DNA from: Ashinkailepas kermadecensis
Taxonomy: Eukaryota > Arthropoda > Thecostraca > Neolepadidae
Reading direction: 5' to 3'
Assembly: GCA_034440615.1 (NCBI GenBank)
Contig: JAOTOM010003151.1
Span: forward strand, 62,001 to 126,000
DNA: 64,000 bases
Under the pieces are notes generated by a model. The model saw only the letters and a program-made list of their open reading frames with translations, did no database searches and was not told the origin of the DNA. A program made the position numbers and the translations under genes. Positions 40,315 through 54,440 of the stretch are shown piece after piece; position 1 is the first letter of the stretch, and every line of letters starts with the position of its first letter.

Positions 40315-43300
40315 GCACACACACACACATCGAGTGGCGCCACGCCCCTTCCGCCCAGAGTAGGCATCGGTCTCATCTTGTGCCTACACACGCACACCGA
40401 GTGGCACCACGTCCCTTCCGCCAAGAGTAGGCATCGGTCTCATCTGGTGCCTACACACACACACAGAGTGGCGCCACACCACTTCCGCCCAGAGTAGACA
40501 TCGGTATCGTCTAGTGCCTGCACACGCACAGCGAGTGGCACCACACCCCTTCCGCCCAGGATAGGCATCGGTCCCTACATACGCACCGAGTGGCACCACA
40601 CCCCTTCCGCCCAGGATAGGCATCGGTCCCTACATACGCACCGAGTGGCGCCACGCCCATTCCGCCCAGGGTAGCGCATCGGTCTCGTCCAGTGCCTACA
40701 CACGTGCCGGGTGCCGACCGTCGCCACGTACCTCGGCTAATACAGTCCAACTACTCTGCATCCACTGACTTTAATGCACGATGTGGCTGCACGTCACATA
40801 CAGCCGCGCAGGAAATTCGATCTCCAGGTGGCAACATCAAATAGCACCACCACTGTTGGCCTCCACTGACGCGTATCGTAAGTCGATCGGCCAGCGTCGG
40901 ACCTGGAGAAACTGCATTGCATGACTGGCAGCTGACTAACTTCTGAGACTTCAACTCGTGATATTCAGGCCGCCAACATTCAGTCGACATGTCCAGTGGT
41001 GCAATATCCCTGAGTCAGCTCAGTTTTGCCGTTGATGTCGGTATGTTTCGTCATATATGACAGCTGCTCGTGATTCATGTCACACGCAGAGGAGGGCGGG
41101 GGGGGGGGGGGCATTAGCAGCGAAAAATACACTAGATAAAACGAGAAACTTTGAGATTTGCACTACGCAAAACCGTAAAACTCCGGCGCGCGAAGAGCGC
41201 TGCAAGCTTTCTCTATTTCCTCCTCTTTCTTATCGGGCCCTCCCCTAGGAAATTGTTGGCTGCGCCACTGGTCATAGGCTGTGATTTTCAGCCGCTGTAG
41301 CTTCCGTCGGCCCGTCACCGGACGACGTGTGACCGCGCTCTGACCTCGGCACGGTGTCGGTCTATGATTGGACCAGCTACTATCCGCCGGGATCCACGCT
41401 GCGAACACTACTTCATAACATGCATCCACAACCAAATGGCAATGGCCCAATATGACCAACCAAGCTGAGATAAATGGTCAAAGCATTGGAGCCTTTGTCA
41501 GTTACTGTCGATAACAATACTAACATGAATGACATACACGACTCGCCGTGGGCTATCATTTTTTTCAGACATCGAATGAAGTCATCTCCCGTGATCCGGT
41601 TTTTATCAGTTAACTTTCCGTCTTCCAAGGGCCAATACGGTGTTGGTGATTGCCGGTGTTCTAAACCCAGTGAGCAAATACCCTGCACGATTACGTCTGG
41701 CATGCAGCTTGCATCCAGCACTCGCCGCGCCCGGAGGAAACTGAATGGATTGCGTTGTGTGCGACTTGCGTTATCGACAGACTTACTTCGTCGTGGTCTG
41801 GCGGAGCAACGAATACGTCACTTCTCATTGAATGGCACGAGGCACAACATTGGATCGAAGTGCAATTTCCGTGAAAAAAGCAACAGATCTAGATCGTTAG
41901 GCAGAACAGAATGCACACTGAAGTAGATCCAGGACCAACAACTGTTGAAATTCTTAGTCATGCCCTTCAATTCTTTCAACATCCCGACCGGTTCCAAGAA
42001 GCTCGACTAACGTGTGAATTCATCAGTTTTCATCTTTAGGCTACACGAGATACGTGAGGAAGACGGTAATTCCGCAGCCGGCGTCTAAAAATGCAAACCG
42101 GACGGCTTACAGGAGTTTACACAGCTGGATAACAGGGCACCGGGCTGCCACAAAACTGCGAATGCGACGGCTTAAGACGGCCCAAGACGCTTCGCGAGGT
42201 CGTACGCTTCTTACTTGTCGGAGGCGCCAACTGACGGTGCAATAATCAGAAGACACATGAGTTTTCCAGGAGCTCGGAATAGCTGACGGCTATCACGAAC
42301 GGAGATCCGTACATTATCACTACAATGTCGTACGACCTCTTCCACGTGGCGCGACTGCCCCCCGCTCCCACACCTACGACCGCCATCAACTAATGCCCCC
42401 ACCCCTCGTCTCATAAAGCACCTCGCTAACCGTCGCCATGCAACCTCGTCCAGCCCCTCAGCAATGTTCTTTAGTCTGACGAAGTCCATTCCGTGCCTTC
42501 CTGGTCCCTCAGAAACCGATGTTCTTCGAATTCGGCAAGTGGTCACGGAGCCGTAAGCCGTCAACCCTGACGCCGACGCTACCACACGACCCTCATACAG
42601 AGCCGTAAGCCGTCAACCCTGACGCCGACGCTACCACACGACCCTCGTACAGAGCCGTAAGCCGTCAACACTGACGCCGACGCTACCACACGACCCTCAT
42701 ATAGAGCCGTAAGCCTCAACACAGACGCCGACGGTACCACACGACCCTCGTACAGAGCCGTAAGCCTTAACACAGACGCCGACGCTACCGCACGACCCAC
42801 GTACAGATACGTAAGCCTCAAGACAGACGTCGACGGTACCACACGACCCTCGTACAAAGACGTAAGCCTCAACACAGACGCCGACGCTACCACACGACCC
42901 TCGTCTGACAAGTCGTGCTGCCCAGTCACCCAGGGCTGCCCGGATTGACAACCAGTCCGGCACAGTTTGCACACAACACGGCACCATTATGTGGGCCAGC
43001 CGCTGCGACCCCCACCCCCAGGCACGTGACGCAACACATGGTGTTGCGCACCAACATATAACCACATGGGTCGGGAAACCAACACGTTGACACCCGGGCT
43101 GCGACACCAACACAGGACTACCCAGACCGCGACACAAACACGGGACCACCCAGACTGCCACACCAACACGGGACCACTCAAGCTGCCACATTAACACGGG
43201 ACCATCCAGACTGCCACATTAACACGGGACCATCCAGACTGCGACACCAACACGGGCCCACCCAGGCTGCTGTAGCTGACCGCCGGATGTGGCGGTCGGG

Positions 43301-46300
43301 CCGCCACGCCGGCGTACCTGCTTTTTGTCGAGCACGCGCGGCTGTACCCACACCAGATTAACAGTGCGGTCCACCTGGTCGATGTGGCCGCGTACCAGCT
43401 TCTGCGCCAGCGCCTTCATCACGAGCAGCTCCACCTCGTCCTCGGGCAGGCGAGTCTCGCACGCCACCTCGGCGAACGTCACGCAGCGAGACAGTGCCGG
43501 CCGCTTGAACGTCATCTGGGGGGGGGGGGTCTGCGTCAGACGTGTGGCACCGTCCTGCTGATCAAGGCGGCACCATGCGTCGTGCCAGCACCATGCGTCG
43601 GTGTCGGAGGGGCACCAGGACCATGTGTCGGTGTCGGAGGGGCGCCAGCACCATATTCCAATATCGTAAAAGCGCCAGCACCATGTGTCGGTATCGGAGG
43701 GGCGCCAGCACCATGTGTCGGTGTCGGAGGGGCGCCAGCACCATGTGTCAATATCGGAAAAGCGCCAGCACCATGTGTCAATATCGGAGGGGCGCCAGCA
43801 GCATGTGTCAGTGTCGGAGGAGCGCCAGCACCATGTGTCGGTGTCGGAGGGGCGCCAGCACCATGTGTCAATATCGTAAAAGCGCCAGCACCATGTGTCA
43901 ATATCGGAGGGGCGCCAGCACCATGTGTCGGTGTCGGAGGGGCGCCAGCACAATGTGTTGGTATCGGAAGGGCGCCAGCACCATGTGTCGGTATCGGAGG
44001 TGCACCAGCACCATGTGTCGGTGTCGGAGGGGCGCCAGCACCATGTGTCAATATCGGAAAAGCGCCAGCACCATGTGTCAATATCGGAGGGGCGCCAGCA
44101 GCATGTGTCAGTGTCGGAGGAGCGCCAGCACCATGTGTCGGTATCGGAGGGGCGCCAGCACCATGTGTCGGTGCCGGAGGGCGCCAGCACCATGTGTCGG
44201 TATCGGAGGGGCGCCAGCACCATGTGTCGGTGTCGGAGGGGCGCCAGCACCATGTGTCAATATCGGAAAAGCGCCAGCACCATGTGTCAATATCGGAGGG
44301 GCGCCAGCAGCATGTGTCGGTGTCGGAGGGGCGCCAGCACCATGTGTCGGTATCGGAGGGCGCCAGCACCATGTGTCGGTGTCGGAGGGGCGCCAGCACC
44401 ATGTGTCGGTGTCGGAGGGGCGCCAGCACCATGTGTCGGTGTCGGAGGGGCGCCAGCACCATGTGTCGGTGTCGAAGGGGCGCCAGCACCATGTGTCAAT
44501 ATCGGAAAAGCGCCAGCACCATGTGTCAATATCGGAGGGGCGCCAGCAGCATGTGTCGGTATCGGAGGGCGCCAGCACCATGTGTTAGTGTCGGAGGGGC
44601 GCCAGCACCATGTGTCAGTGTCGGAGGGGCGCCAGCACCATGTGTCAGTATCGGAGGGGCGCCAGCACCACGTATCAGTGTCGGAGGGGCACCAGCACCA
44701 CGTATCAGTATCGGAGGGGCGCCAGCACCTGAGTCGCCGCCAGTCGGCTGCAGATGCTCGGGCCACAGGCCAGGTCACCAGGCCAGGTCACCAGGCCGGC
44801 TCACCAGGCCGGACCACGCCCCGCCGTCACCGACCCACGAACACACTTCCAGCCGCCCCGTGATGCTGTCAAATTGTGTTTCGGTGTTGGTCAGGATGGC
44901 TATCGATATTCGATATTACAACACGTCCAGTGGTTCGGTCACACAGCGTTGCCAACCCCCCGTGGCGAACTGTCGCGTGCGAAGAAAAGCGACAAGCGAA
45001 AAGTGGACGCGAGTGGTGAAGCTGTCTCTTTTGGCTCAATTGGCAAAGCGGGTTCTGGGCTATCGCAATCAAATCAGATTAGGGCTTTGCAATGACATCC
45101 TATAGATGACGTGGCTGAAATTGTATGGACATACTCATGGACGCGGAAATTATCCAATTTAGTTATTGGGGCTTTAGGGTGCATCGACTACCTTGGCCAT
45201 GTCGGGCCCATAACAATGCGGGAATTATCCTACAGTAACTTCAAAAAGGATGTTTGACGTGTGAATTATGGAAAAATGTGCGCCATATTACTACTTCGAT
45301 GCCGGTAGTGGTAAGGCTGAAATCTAAGTGGCATCGTGGTGCTGAAGAGAAACAACCCGCTGTTCCATGTTGAATTGGCTGATGACGCACATACGGGCTT
45401 GATTCCCGGGCGAGGACTACCCATACTGCTAGAACCCCAATCTACAATAAAATACATTGCAGAGTACAGCACATTACAAATGAGTTGGATGAACATAACC
45501 CATCCGAACGCGAGCCACTGCGGACGTGCGGCAGTCCGACATACTCATGCCTGACCAATCCCGGCAGTGACAAGGCAAATCAAACTCATCCTTCTAATTC
45601 CATGTCGTGACGTGCACACAAATAGGTCAATCCATCGGCCGCCAACATTTAATTGAAACGGTACTCCTGCGTGACGCCTGCTGATGGATCTTCCCCACCA
45701 CACCGAAGATTAACTATTAATAGAGAGAGGACAATCGACAAAACCAGAGACAGATTAGGGGATGCATACAGAGCGAGGATGAAAACAGAGCCATGATTCA
45801 TTCATGGGACACGACGATACTACATTCATGGCAACAACAACAGTTTGTTTGTCGATACGACAGCGCATGTCAACAACAGTTTGAACAAAAACAGCAAAAA
45901 CATGCCCGAAATGGAACATGAGAAAGGAGACACTTGGTGAAAACATGATGAGCAGCGGCAGAGGAGGGCGAGAGGAGCAGGCCGACCGCCACCGCCCCGG
46001 CCGGGTCCGCCACCAGTACATACCTCCATCAGCGCCAGCAGCGAGATCTTCTGACGCAGCTCCAGCTGCTTGGCCTTGAGGTCCGCCTGCAGCTCCCACT
46101 GCGGTCGCAGCCGCTCGAACGTGCTCAGGTCGCCCGAGTTGAAGGCCAACAGCAGGTCCACCAGCCACGCGTGCTGGGTGGAGCGCAGCGCCTCCAGGAT
46201 AGGGTGTGCCAGCTGACGGCCAGAGCGGTGGTGGTGTCAGCTCCAGGATAGGGTGTGCCAGCTGACGGCCAGAGCGGTGGTGGTGTCAGCTCCAGGATAG

Positions 46301-49300
46301 GGTGTGCCAGCTGACGGCCAGAGCGGTGGTGGTGTCAGCTCCAGGATAGGGTGTGCCAGCTGACGGCCAGAGCGGTGGTGGTGTCAGCAGAGCGTGGGCA
46401 TCATATCCCAGTAGTGGAGTGCCAGCTGACGGCCAGAGAGGTGGTGGTGTCAGCTCCAGGATAGGGTGTGCCAGCTGACGGCCAGAGCGGTGGTGGTGTC
46501 AGCTCCAGGATAGGGTGTGCCAGCTGACGGCCAGAGAGGTGGCGGTGTCAGCTCCAGGATAGGGTGTGCCAGCTGACGACCAGAGCGGTGGTGGTGTCAG
46601 CTCCAGGATAGGGTGTGCCAGCTGACGGCCAGAGCGGTGGCGGTGTCAGCTCCAGGATAGGGTGTGCCAGCTGACGGCCAGAGCGGTGGTGGTGTCAGCT
46701 CCAGGATAGGGTGTGCCAGCTGACGGCCAGAGCGGTGGCGGTGTCAGCTCCAGGATAGGGTGTGCCAGCTGACGGCCAGAGCGGTGGTGGTGTCAGCTCC
46801 AGGATAGGGTGTGCCAGCTGACGGCCAGAGCGGTGGTGGTGTCAGCTCCAGGATAGGGTGTGCCAGCTGACGGCCAGAGCGGTGGCGGTGTCAGCTCCAG
46901 GATAGGGTGTGCCAGCTGACGGCCAGAGAGGTGGTGGTGTCAGCTCCAGGATAGGGTGTGCCAGCTGACGGCCAGAGCGGTGGCGGTGTCAGCTCCAGGA
47001 TAGGGTGTGCCAGCTGACGGCCAGAGCGGTGGTGGTGTCAGCTCCAGGATAGGGTGTGCCAGCTGACGGCCAGAGCGGTGGTGGTGTCAGCTCCAGGATA
47101 GGGTGTGCCAGCTGACGGCCAGAGCGGTGGCGGTGTCAGCTCCAGGATAGGGTGTGCCAGCTGACGGCCAGAGCGGTGGCGGTGTCAGCTCCAGGATAGG
47201 GTGTGCCAGCTGACGGCCAGAGCGGTGGCGGTGTCAGCTCCAGGATAGGGTGTGCCAGCTGACGGCCAGAGAGGTGGTGGTGTCAGCTCCAGGATAGGGT
47301 GTGCCAGCTGACGGCCAGAGCGGTGGTGGTGTCAGCTCCAGGATAGGGTGTGCCAGCTGACGGCCAGAGCGGTGGCGGTGTCAGCTCCAGGATAGGGTGT
47401 GCCAGCTGACGGCCAGAGAGGTGGTGGTGTCAGCTCCAGGATAGGGTGTGCCAGCTGACGGCCAGAGCGGTGGCGGTGTCAGCTCCAGGATAGGGTGTGC
47501 CAGCTGACGGCCAGAGCGGTGGTGGTGTCAGCTCCAGGATAGGGTGTGCCAGCTGACGGCCAGAGCGGTGGTGGTGTCAGCTCCAGGATAGGGTGTGCCA
47601 GCTGACGGCCAGAGCGGTGGTGGTGTCAGCTCCAGGATAGGGTGTGCCAGCTGACGGCCAGATAAGTGGTGGTGTCAGCAGAGCGTGGGCATCATATCCC
47701 AGTAGTGGAGTGCCAGCTGACGACCAGAGCGGTGGTGGTGTCAGCTCCAGGATAGGGTGTGCCAGCTGACGACCAGAGCGGTGGCGGTGTCAGCTCCAGG
47801 ATAGGGTGTGCCAGCTGACGGCCAGAGCGGTGGTGGTGTCAGCTCCAGGATAGGGTGTGCCAGCTGACGGCCAGAGCGGTGGTGGTGTCAGCAGAGCGTG
47901 GGCATCATATCCCAGTAGTGGAGTGTCAGCTGACGACCAGAGCGGTGGTGGTGTCAGTTCCAGGATAGGGTGTGCCAGCTGACGGCCAGAGCGGTGGCGG
48001 TGTCAGCTCCAGGATAGGGTGTGCCAGCTGACGGCCAGAGCGGTGGCGGTGTCAGCAGAGCGTGGGCATCATATCCCAGTAGTGGAGTGCCAGCTGCTAA
48101 CGTGACAGAGCGTGGGCATAGTGTCCCAGTATTGGGGTACCAGTTGCTAACGGGACAGAGCGTGGGCAGGGCGTCCCAGTAGTGGGGTACCAGCTGCCAA
48201 TGGGACAGAGCGTGGACATGGTGTCCCAGTAGTGGGGTACCAGCTGCCAACGGAACAGCGAAATAGAAGGACAGCAGAATATGGGCTGTGTTCAGCCACA
48301 ACTGTGCGACATCAGTAGGATACGACCATGAGCAGTCGATGTACCCAGCAGTCCCATAAAAAGAACAGGAACATAATCAGACAAGAATAAAAAAGCAACC
48401 TCATGTGGAATATAATGATATACAACGAACCACACTGAAGATTAAAACCGAAGGAGAAAACCAAGCAAAAATAATAAAAGGAGGCACGATTTATGTCACA
48501 AAATGAGAAAGCATGTGAGGAAGTATAAAGCAAGAGGCTGAAAAACATTATATTGCATAGCACCCCCTACTCTTTTTAAAGACTACTCCCAGAGGTTCTG
48601 AGAATGCATCACAATACACATTATTTTTAAAAAATTACTTTAAGTGGTCAAACTACCGTATATTTTACCAGTTCTCCGAAGTTGTAGATGCCCTCCCCGA
48701 GCAGCGCTGCTAGCGATAAATAGAAGGCGTACTCTTGCTTGTCGGCATCCTGCAACTCCTCTGGCTCTGTGCACCCCAGGAACCTGACGGTAGTAAGTCA
48801 AACCCGAGTTGCATCGCGAGTAATGCAGCGGCATGGGAGATAACCAACTGAACTCAAGTGCCTCGTGCCACAGGAACACGAAGCCGGGAGGCACCATCCA
48901 ACTTAGTTACTCGTGGAAGGGGGAAAAGGCGACGTGCTACAAACGAGCAATAAAGTGCACGCCTGCTACACCATTATCGAAACAAGGTTGGAATTTGCTG
49001 TGGCGGGCAGGTTTGATATTGAGAGAGCACCCAGTAGAGTCAATATAGCACTTGGCTTTTCTTCGTTAGCTGGTACGGTGCAGAGGTGCCACATTCGGTT
49101 GGAGTACATTTCTGGCAGCACATCAGGATCCACCTCACAATAGCGCAGCGTTACCGGGATGGGCGTGGCCAATGTGTGACTCGATCCATCGCAGCAGAAG
49201 TTCCTTCTTTGGTTACAAAACCAGCACCACCTGAACGCAACTGTTCACTGGATCATTTCCACGGGACTACACAACGGCGTATCTCCTTTCACGGAAAGGG

Positions 49301-52300
49301 TAACAAAATATTTTGTTTTTAATCAGAGGCACTTCTCGACGCAAGGGGATTTTAGAGCTCGGTGACTGATGGCTGAACGGCTCACAGCGAAAGATCTTCG
49401 AAATACATGGAGCACATGTCATTACATTCCAACGAGGTTCAGAAGGTGAATGGCGTCTTTCGTCAAGTTAGTTAGTTATTTTGGCTTTAGGGCGCTTCGA
49501 CCAGAGTTGATCATTCGCGCCCATCATTCGTCAACGTTCAAGGATAACTAATGAGTTTTTAGCAAGGCAGCCATCAAGGGTGGTTAATACGCTTAACGAA
49601 CACAGGCTGTAGACATCGTTGATATCGACCTTGCTACTTTCGGAATAGAGTGGATGAAGTTGGAGTGTGTTACAGCTTAGCCTAGTCTGTATTTAGATCG
49701 CCCATCACGAGGCGCAGCATGACTATGCTACGCTCCCGGCCACCAGAAGCGCTTCCCACACATGGCGTGGCAGCGGCCGGTGGGGCCACAGCGCCGACTC
49801 ACCGCAGAGCTGTGCGGAAGTACTGCGCGTGCATGCCGGCCTGCTTGTAGTACCCGCTGGCCAGCAGGTAGAAGCGGCCGTGAATGAACGTGACGCGACC
49901 CAGGTCGTCCACCATCGGCTCCACCTCCTCTATCAGCTTCTGCGGAACCGGCAGCCGCGTGAAGATTAACAGTTCTGGCTGTTAATATAGGAATATCTCT
50001 CTTGCTAATCTTAGTATTATTCCTGGATAAATATTGTTCCAAATACTTTCACAAGCAAACGACATCGTCTGATTAATTTATGACACCACAGTGACCTACG
50101 TTTTGCTAGTGTGAACTAGTGAACCCTCCAACACTTGCTATTTATGACGCTGTGAAACATATGTACTTATAGTGCGAACAAGGAGACCCAACATGACTGT
50201 TGATATTACAGGCGTCAGACATGACAGGCGTCAGGCATGACAGGCTCCATTGTGTAACATATGTAATTATAGTGTGTACTGATGTACCCTACATCACTGC
50301 TGACTGAACCTTCGGTTACAAACTTCAGTTAACATGAAAAAGAAGATATCATTAAATTGGTATCATTATTAGTGGTTTAGACAGATGTCCAAATTTCCAT
50401 GCTTGTTATCTAACTGGAAAATGTCAATGACCTTCTCAAGACAGTTGAGAAGGAAAATAGCAAGATAATTGCACAGACCGAGTCTCGAAATGAAACTTCT
50501 AGGAAATATAACTGCATTATTTATGGCTCTGCAATCCCTGCAAGAAACAGAAGGAGCACATGTGTGGCATTGTGCATTCACTTCTTGCTAAGCTTGATAA
50601 TAATGTGGGCCCGGACTGCTTCACTGCTACTTATCGGCTCCAGAAGCCGGACAGGGACCATCTAAGATTCCGGATACTTGCCGACAGCGATAGTGTATGA
50701 TGCTCGTTCCTTCCATATGCGTGAGGGAAATGTTATCCGGGTAGGTCTAACAGTACGAGCATTCGCTACTGTAAACCATCAAATTCTGATGAAGAAATCC
50801 CATCGCAATGGATTCTGTGGTCATTCGCTGAACACTATGCAAAGTTACCTGTCAAAGTTACCAGTAAAGGTTTGTCAAAGTTACCTGTCCGGCAGATGTC
50901 AGCGAGTCTGAATCCGTCGTGGTTTATCTTCTGCGAAACAGGCCCCTTGTGGGATCTTGCTGGGGTCTGCTTTGGGATCACTGCTCTTCCTGTTGCATAC
51001 AAATTGCCTATATAATGTTTTCTTAACTCGGACTTCATTGTACTCGTAGACGACGGTAACATTTTCATTTCTGTTCAAAATGTCACTCATTTTCACACTA
51101 TGGTGGTCGATAGCATATGCGTTTTTACTTCCCGGTTTGGATATAATCGCATTCGGTGAATGCCCCTAAAACTTGCCATCAGTTTAATGAGTCACCCCCG
51201 ACTAAGGACATGATGTTTCGTTGTTTCATACCCAAATCACACACTTTCATAATGTGAAATGTATCGGAGTCATAGTTGATGAAAAATTTACATGGAAATA
51301 TCATGTTGCCAACTTAATCTAACCGCTCGAGTTTCTGGAGATCTGCGCAAGCTTACAACCACTCAAACAACATTTCAAACTAAGTCCCTCTGTGGTGTAC
51401 CAGGTCTTCCGCATCTCACTTACTGTTCGACTGCCTTTTGCAGTAGCATGTAGTATGTAGTAACTTTCGTAATGCATTTCGTAGTAACATGAAGCCAATC
51501 CTCACGACAAAAAAAACAATAGTGAAAACACTTACTGGTGTTCCATGCTAAGGTACCTAGTACGATCGAACTAATGTTTCAGAGCAACATGTTAGAAAGA
51601 AGCGTCAGAAGGCAACATGCCATACCACTCCATTACGCTAGGGAAGACTTCGAAAAAAGCGAAGTCGCTTTTATGGACCGTGTATTTGGAGCAGTATGGG
51701 AGACTGCTTCCATCACTCATGTCAACATGAGTCACTCATGTGATATTTCTGTCCAACTCTGTCTTAAAGTGACTCGATCTCCCTTTTCCCGGTAACATCT
51801 CAGCCATTGAAATCTTCATGAGAACTATCGAGAAATACGTACTTGAATGCATGGATCAGGATTAATTACTTTATTAACTCAAGATCGCCACGCTCCCTGC
51901 GCCCTGTCTCCTTGACTTGATTACTACTCCAGTTGGGCTTTGCTGTGGGTCATGGTGGTTGATGTAGTCCCCGATTTGTTAGGGGTTTGATGAGCCACTC
52001 CCCTGCGGGATTGCGTTCAGCCGAGCCCTTCTTCCCCTCCTTGTGAAATTGATACACTCTCCTCCCCTTCTCCTTTTTCGTCAGTTTCTCCGCAAGCCTA
52101 GGATTGATTGAGCATGTCAGTTTTTGGCAACCCTGCTGGCGGTCCTAGGCTGGTCAGTATGTCCATGTATTTTTGTATGGGCGCTACATGACCAATGAAG
52201 TCGATGTGCCCTAAAGCCCAAATAACTAACTAACTAACCACATATTGTTCGTTATCCACAGTGGATGTCCAACATTGCTCATCACATTACAGCTTAATAC

Positions 52301-54273
52301 CCACTAAAAGCATAGTGTGAGTGTGTGGAGGTGATACCAGCTCTCGAGGTACATACCTCCCTGCGTCATTTTACTGGTAGGTAGAATTGTATTCCATGTG
52401 GTTTAGCATATTGATAAAAATCAAATATTATCATTTTAATTCATTTTGTTTCCAAATTGTTTTGACAAGGTCAATGTGTGCAACTGTATGTGCAGCCTGG
52501 CAAGCAAGCTGACTGAAACTAGTGGCTAAGCTTGCTTTTATCGTACGGCCGACAATTGGTCTTCATTGCTCCGATGGTTCTATGACCGACCAAGCACATA
52601 ATCTGAAGCTTCATTGTTTTCTAAGTTCCAATATCGCATCCAATAGAATGGCATTCAACGTGGTCGGCGTATACTCTGCGATGTGATACCCAAATACTCT
52701 ATAGGCGGCTTGTGCTTTTAGCACATATGACCGGACCCTCTCCTTCGAACTGGAAGATCGCGACAACTGGTGCATGATCGTTGGTTGGTTATTAGGGTTT
52801 TAGGGCGCATCAACTGCATTGGTTATACAGCGCCCATATGTGCATGATCGTTACTGATGCTTCTAGACGTTTGCTAAAGCTTTATGAACAATGTCTATGT
52901 GTAAGAAATATTCAACTGTAGTAGCTTAAATACCTCCTTTAAGTAAGAACCATTTCCAACTAGTTATGTAGACCTCGGTGAAGTGAGATTGTATAAATGA
53001 GTGGCACTTAAGCACCCTCAACAATAATTCTCATCTTAACATCATCTCGTAGCGCATCCCAGAGTAACTGGAATCAAAGCCCCACGCCCGAGGCTAATAT
53101 TCCTCCCTGCAAATAACGCATGCCTAAAACGCATTCCTGGAGAAAAGCGTGTCCGGCGGCTCGGGAACACGAATGGACGCAAATCGGCGTAGGAGAAAAA
53201 ATCGACGAGACAGAACTTGTTTTTATAACAACACCTATGCAGCTGCATGGCCTAACACTCACTGCCTATGCCTGCCCAGTGAGTGTAGGGGGCGGGTCAC
53301 GGCAAAGCATCAGCACCCGAAGCGCGATGGTCGGACGGTCTGGCGCTACCCGGCCGCTAGAACGTTCTTCTGACAGCCAAGGCAGGACCCAGACGGCCTA
53401 CGAACTCACTCGTGACCCGCATACTCGTCTGACCGTGGACGAGGGCAGCACCATCAGCCGACCGCAGCCCGCCGTCAGCTATAGGCCGTTGGAAGCGTCG
53501 CTGCAGACCAGCTGCCGGCGGCGGGGGTCACGGCACCACGCCGCGACCACACGCACCTTTGTGGCGGCGGCGTCGTTGCCGCTGTACAGCCAGATGTTGC
53601 CCAGGATGACCTTGCAGAACACGACCGCCTCGGGGTTGGCCTTGATCTTGACCTCGAGCTTCTCGACGAACGCGATGGCGTCGGCCGAGTCCTTTCATCT
53701 GCTTGACGGCGGCGCCGCAGATCTCCACCAGCGAGATGGGGTTCATCCTGGCAGAGGCAGTCGGTGGGAGGCGCGTATACAGCGACAGACTCCCCAGGTC
53801 ACCACGATGCCACGAACAAAACACACCGCGATAAATCAATCACAGTGACAGAGTGCATCAGATTATGAAATTCGGCATTTCGAAGTGTCTTTCTGGCTGA
53901 AATAAATTGGGCCCAGGAATATCGTTTAGCCATTGTGCGCACATCGTTCAAAGATGACATATAGAGGAAAAATAGTTTCGTTTTACGTAAGAAATCTTGG
54001 AGCCAGTTGACGGGAACTGGTTGAGGGTGGAAAGGTGCTCACTCCTGGATTCGGCCGTGGACGCAACGATACGCAGGCGAACATGCTCACGGACATGTAG
54101 ACAGAAGCAGATAAGACATGGAGACAGAAGCAGACAAGATACGTGCCACTCACGCCAACAAACCATGACAGTGACTTCAACAACCAGGGAGACAGCCAGC
54201 CAGCCAGACGGAGACAGTCTGGGACACGGACACATCCACGGAGACGGAGACAGCCAGAGAGATGGGGATCTCC

Positions 54274-54304
<31 letters not shown>

Positions 54305-54380
54305 TGAGAAGTTAGCAAGTTATATGGGCTTGAAGGTACCTCCACTGATGCGGTCATACTGTGCCCAAATATATCATTAG

Positions 54381-54440
<60 letters not shown>

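Noticed and set aside
43384..45105. 573-codon + strand frame
   Set aside because: It runs antisense through PSMD13 exon 7 and then through the 30-bp array; its composition is that of the repeat.
53120..53848. 242-codon + strand frame
   Set aside because: It lies antisense over PSMD13 exon 3 and matches nothing I recognise.
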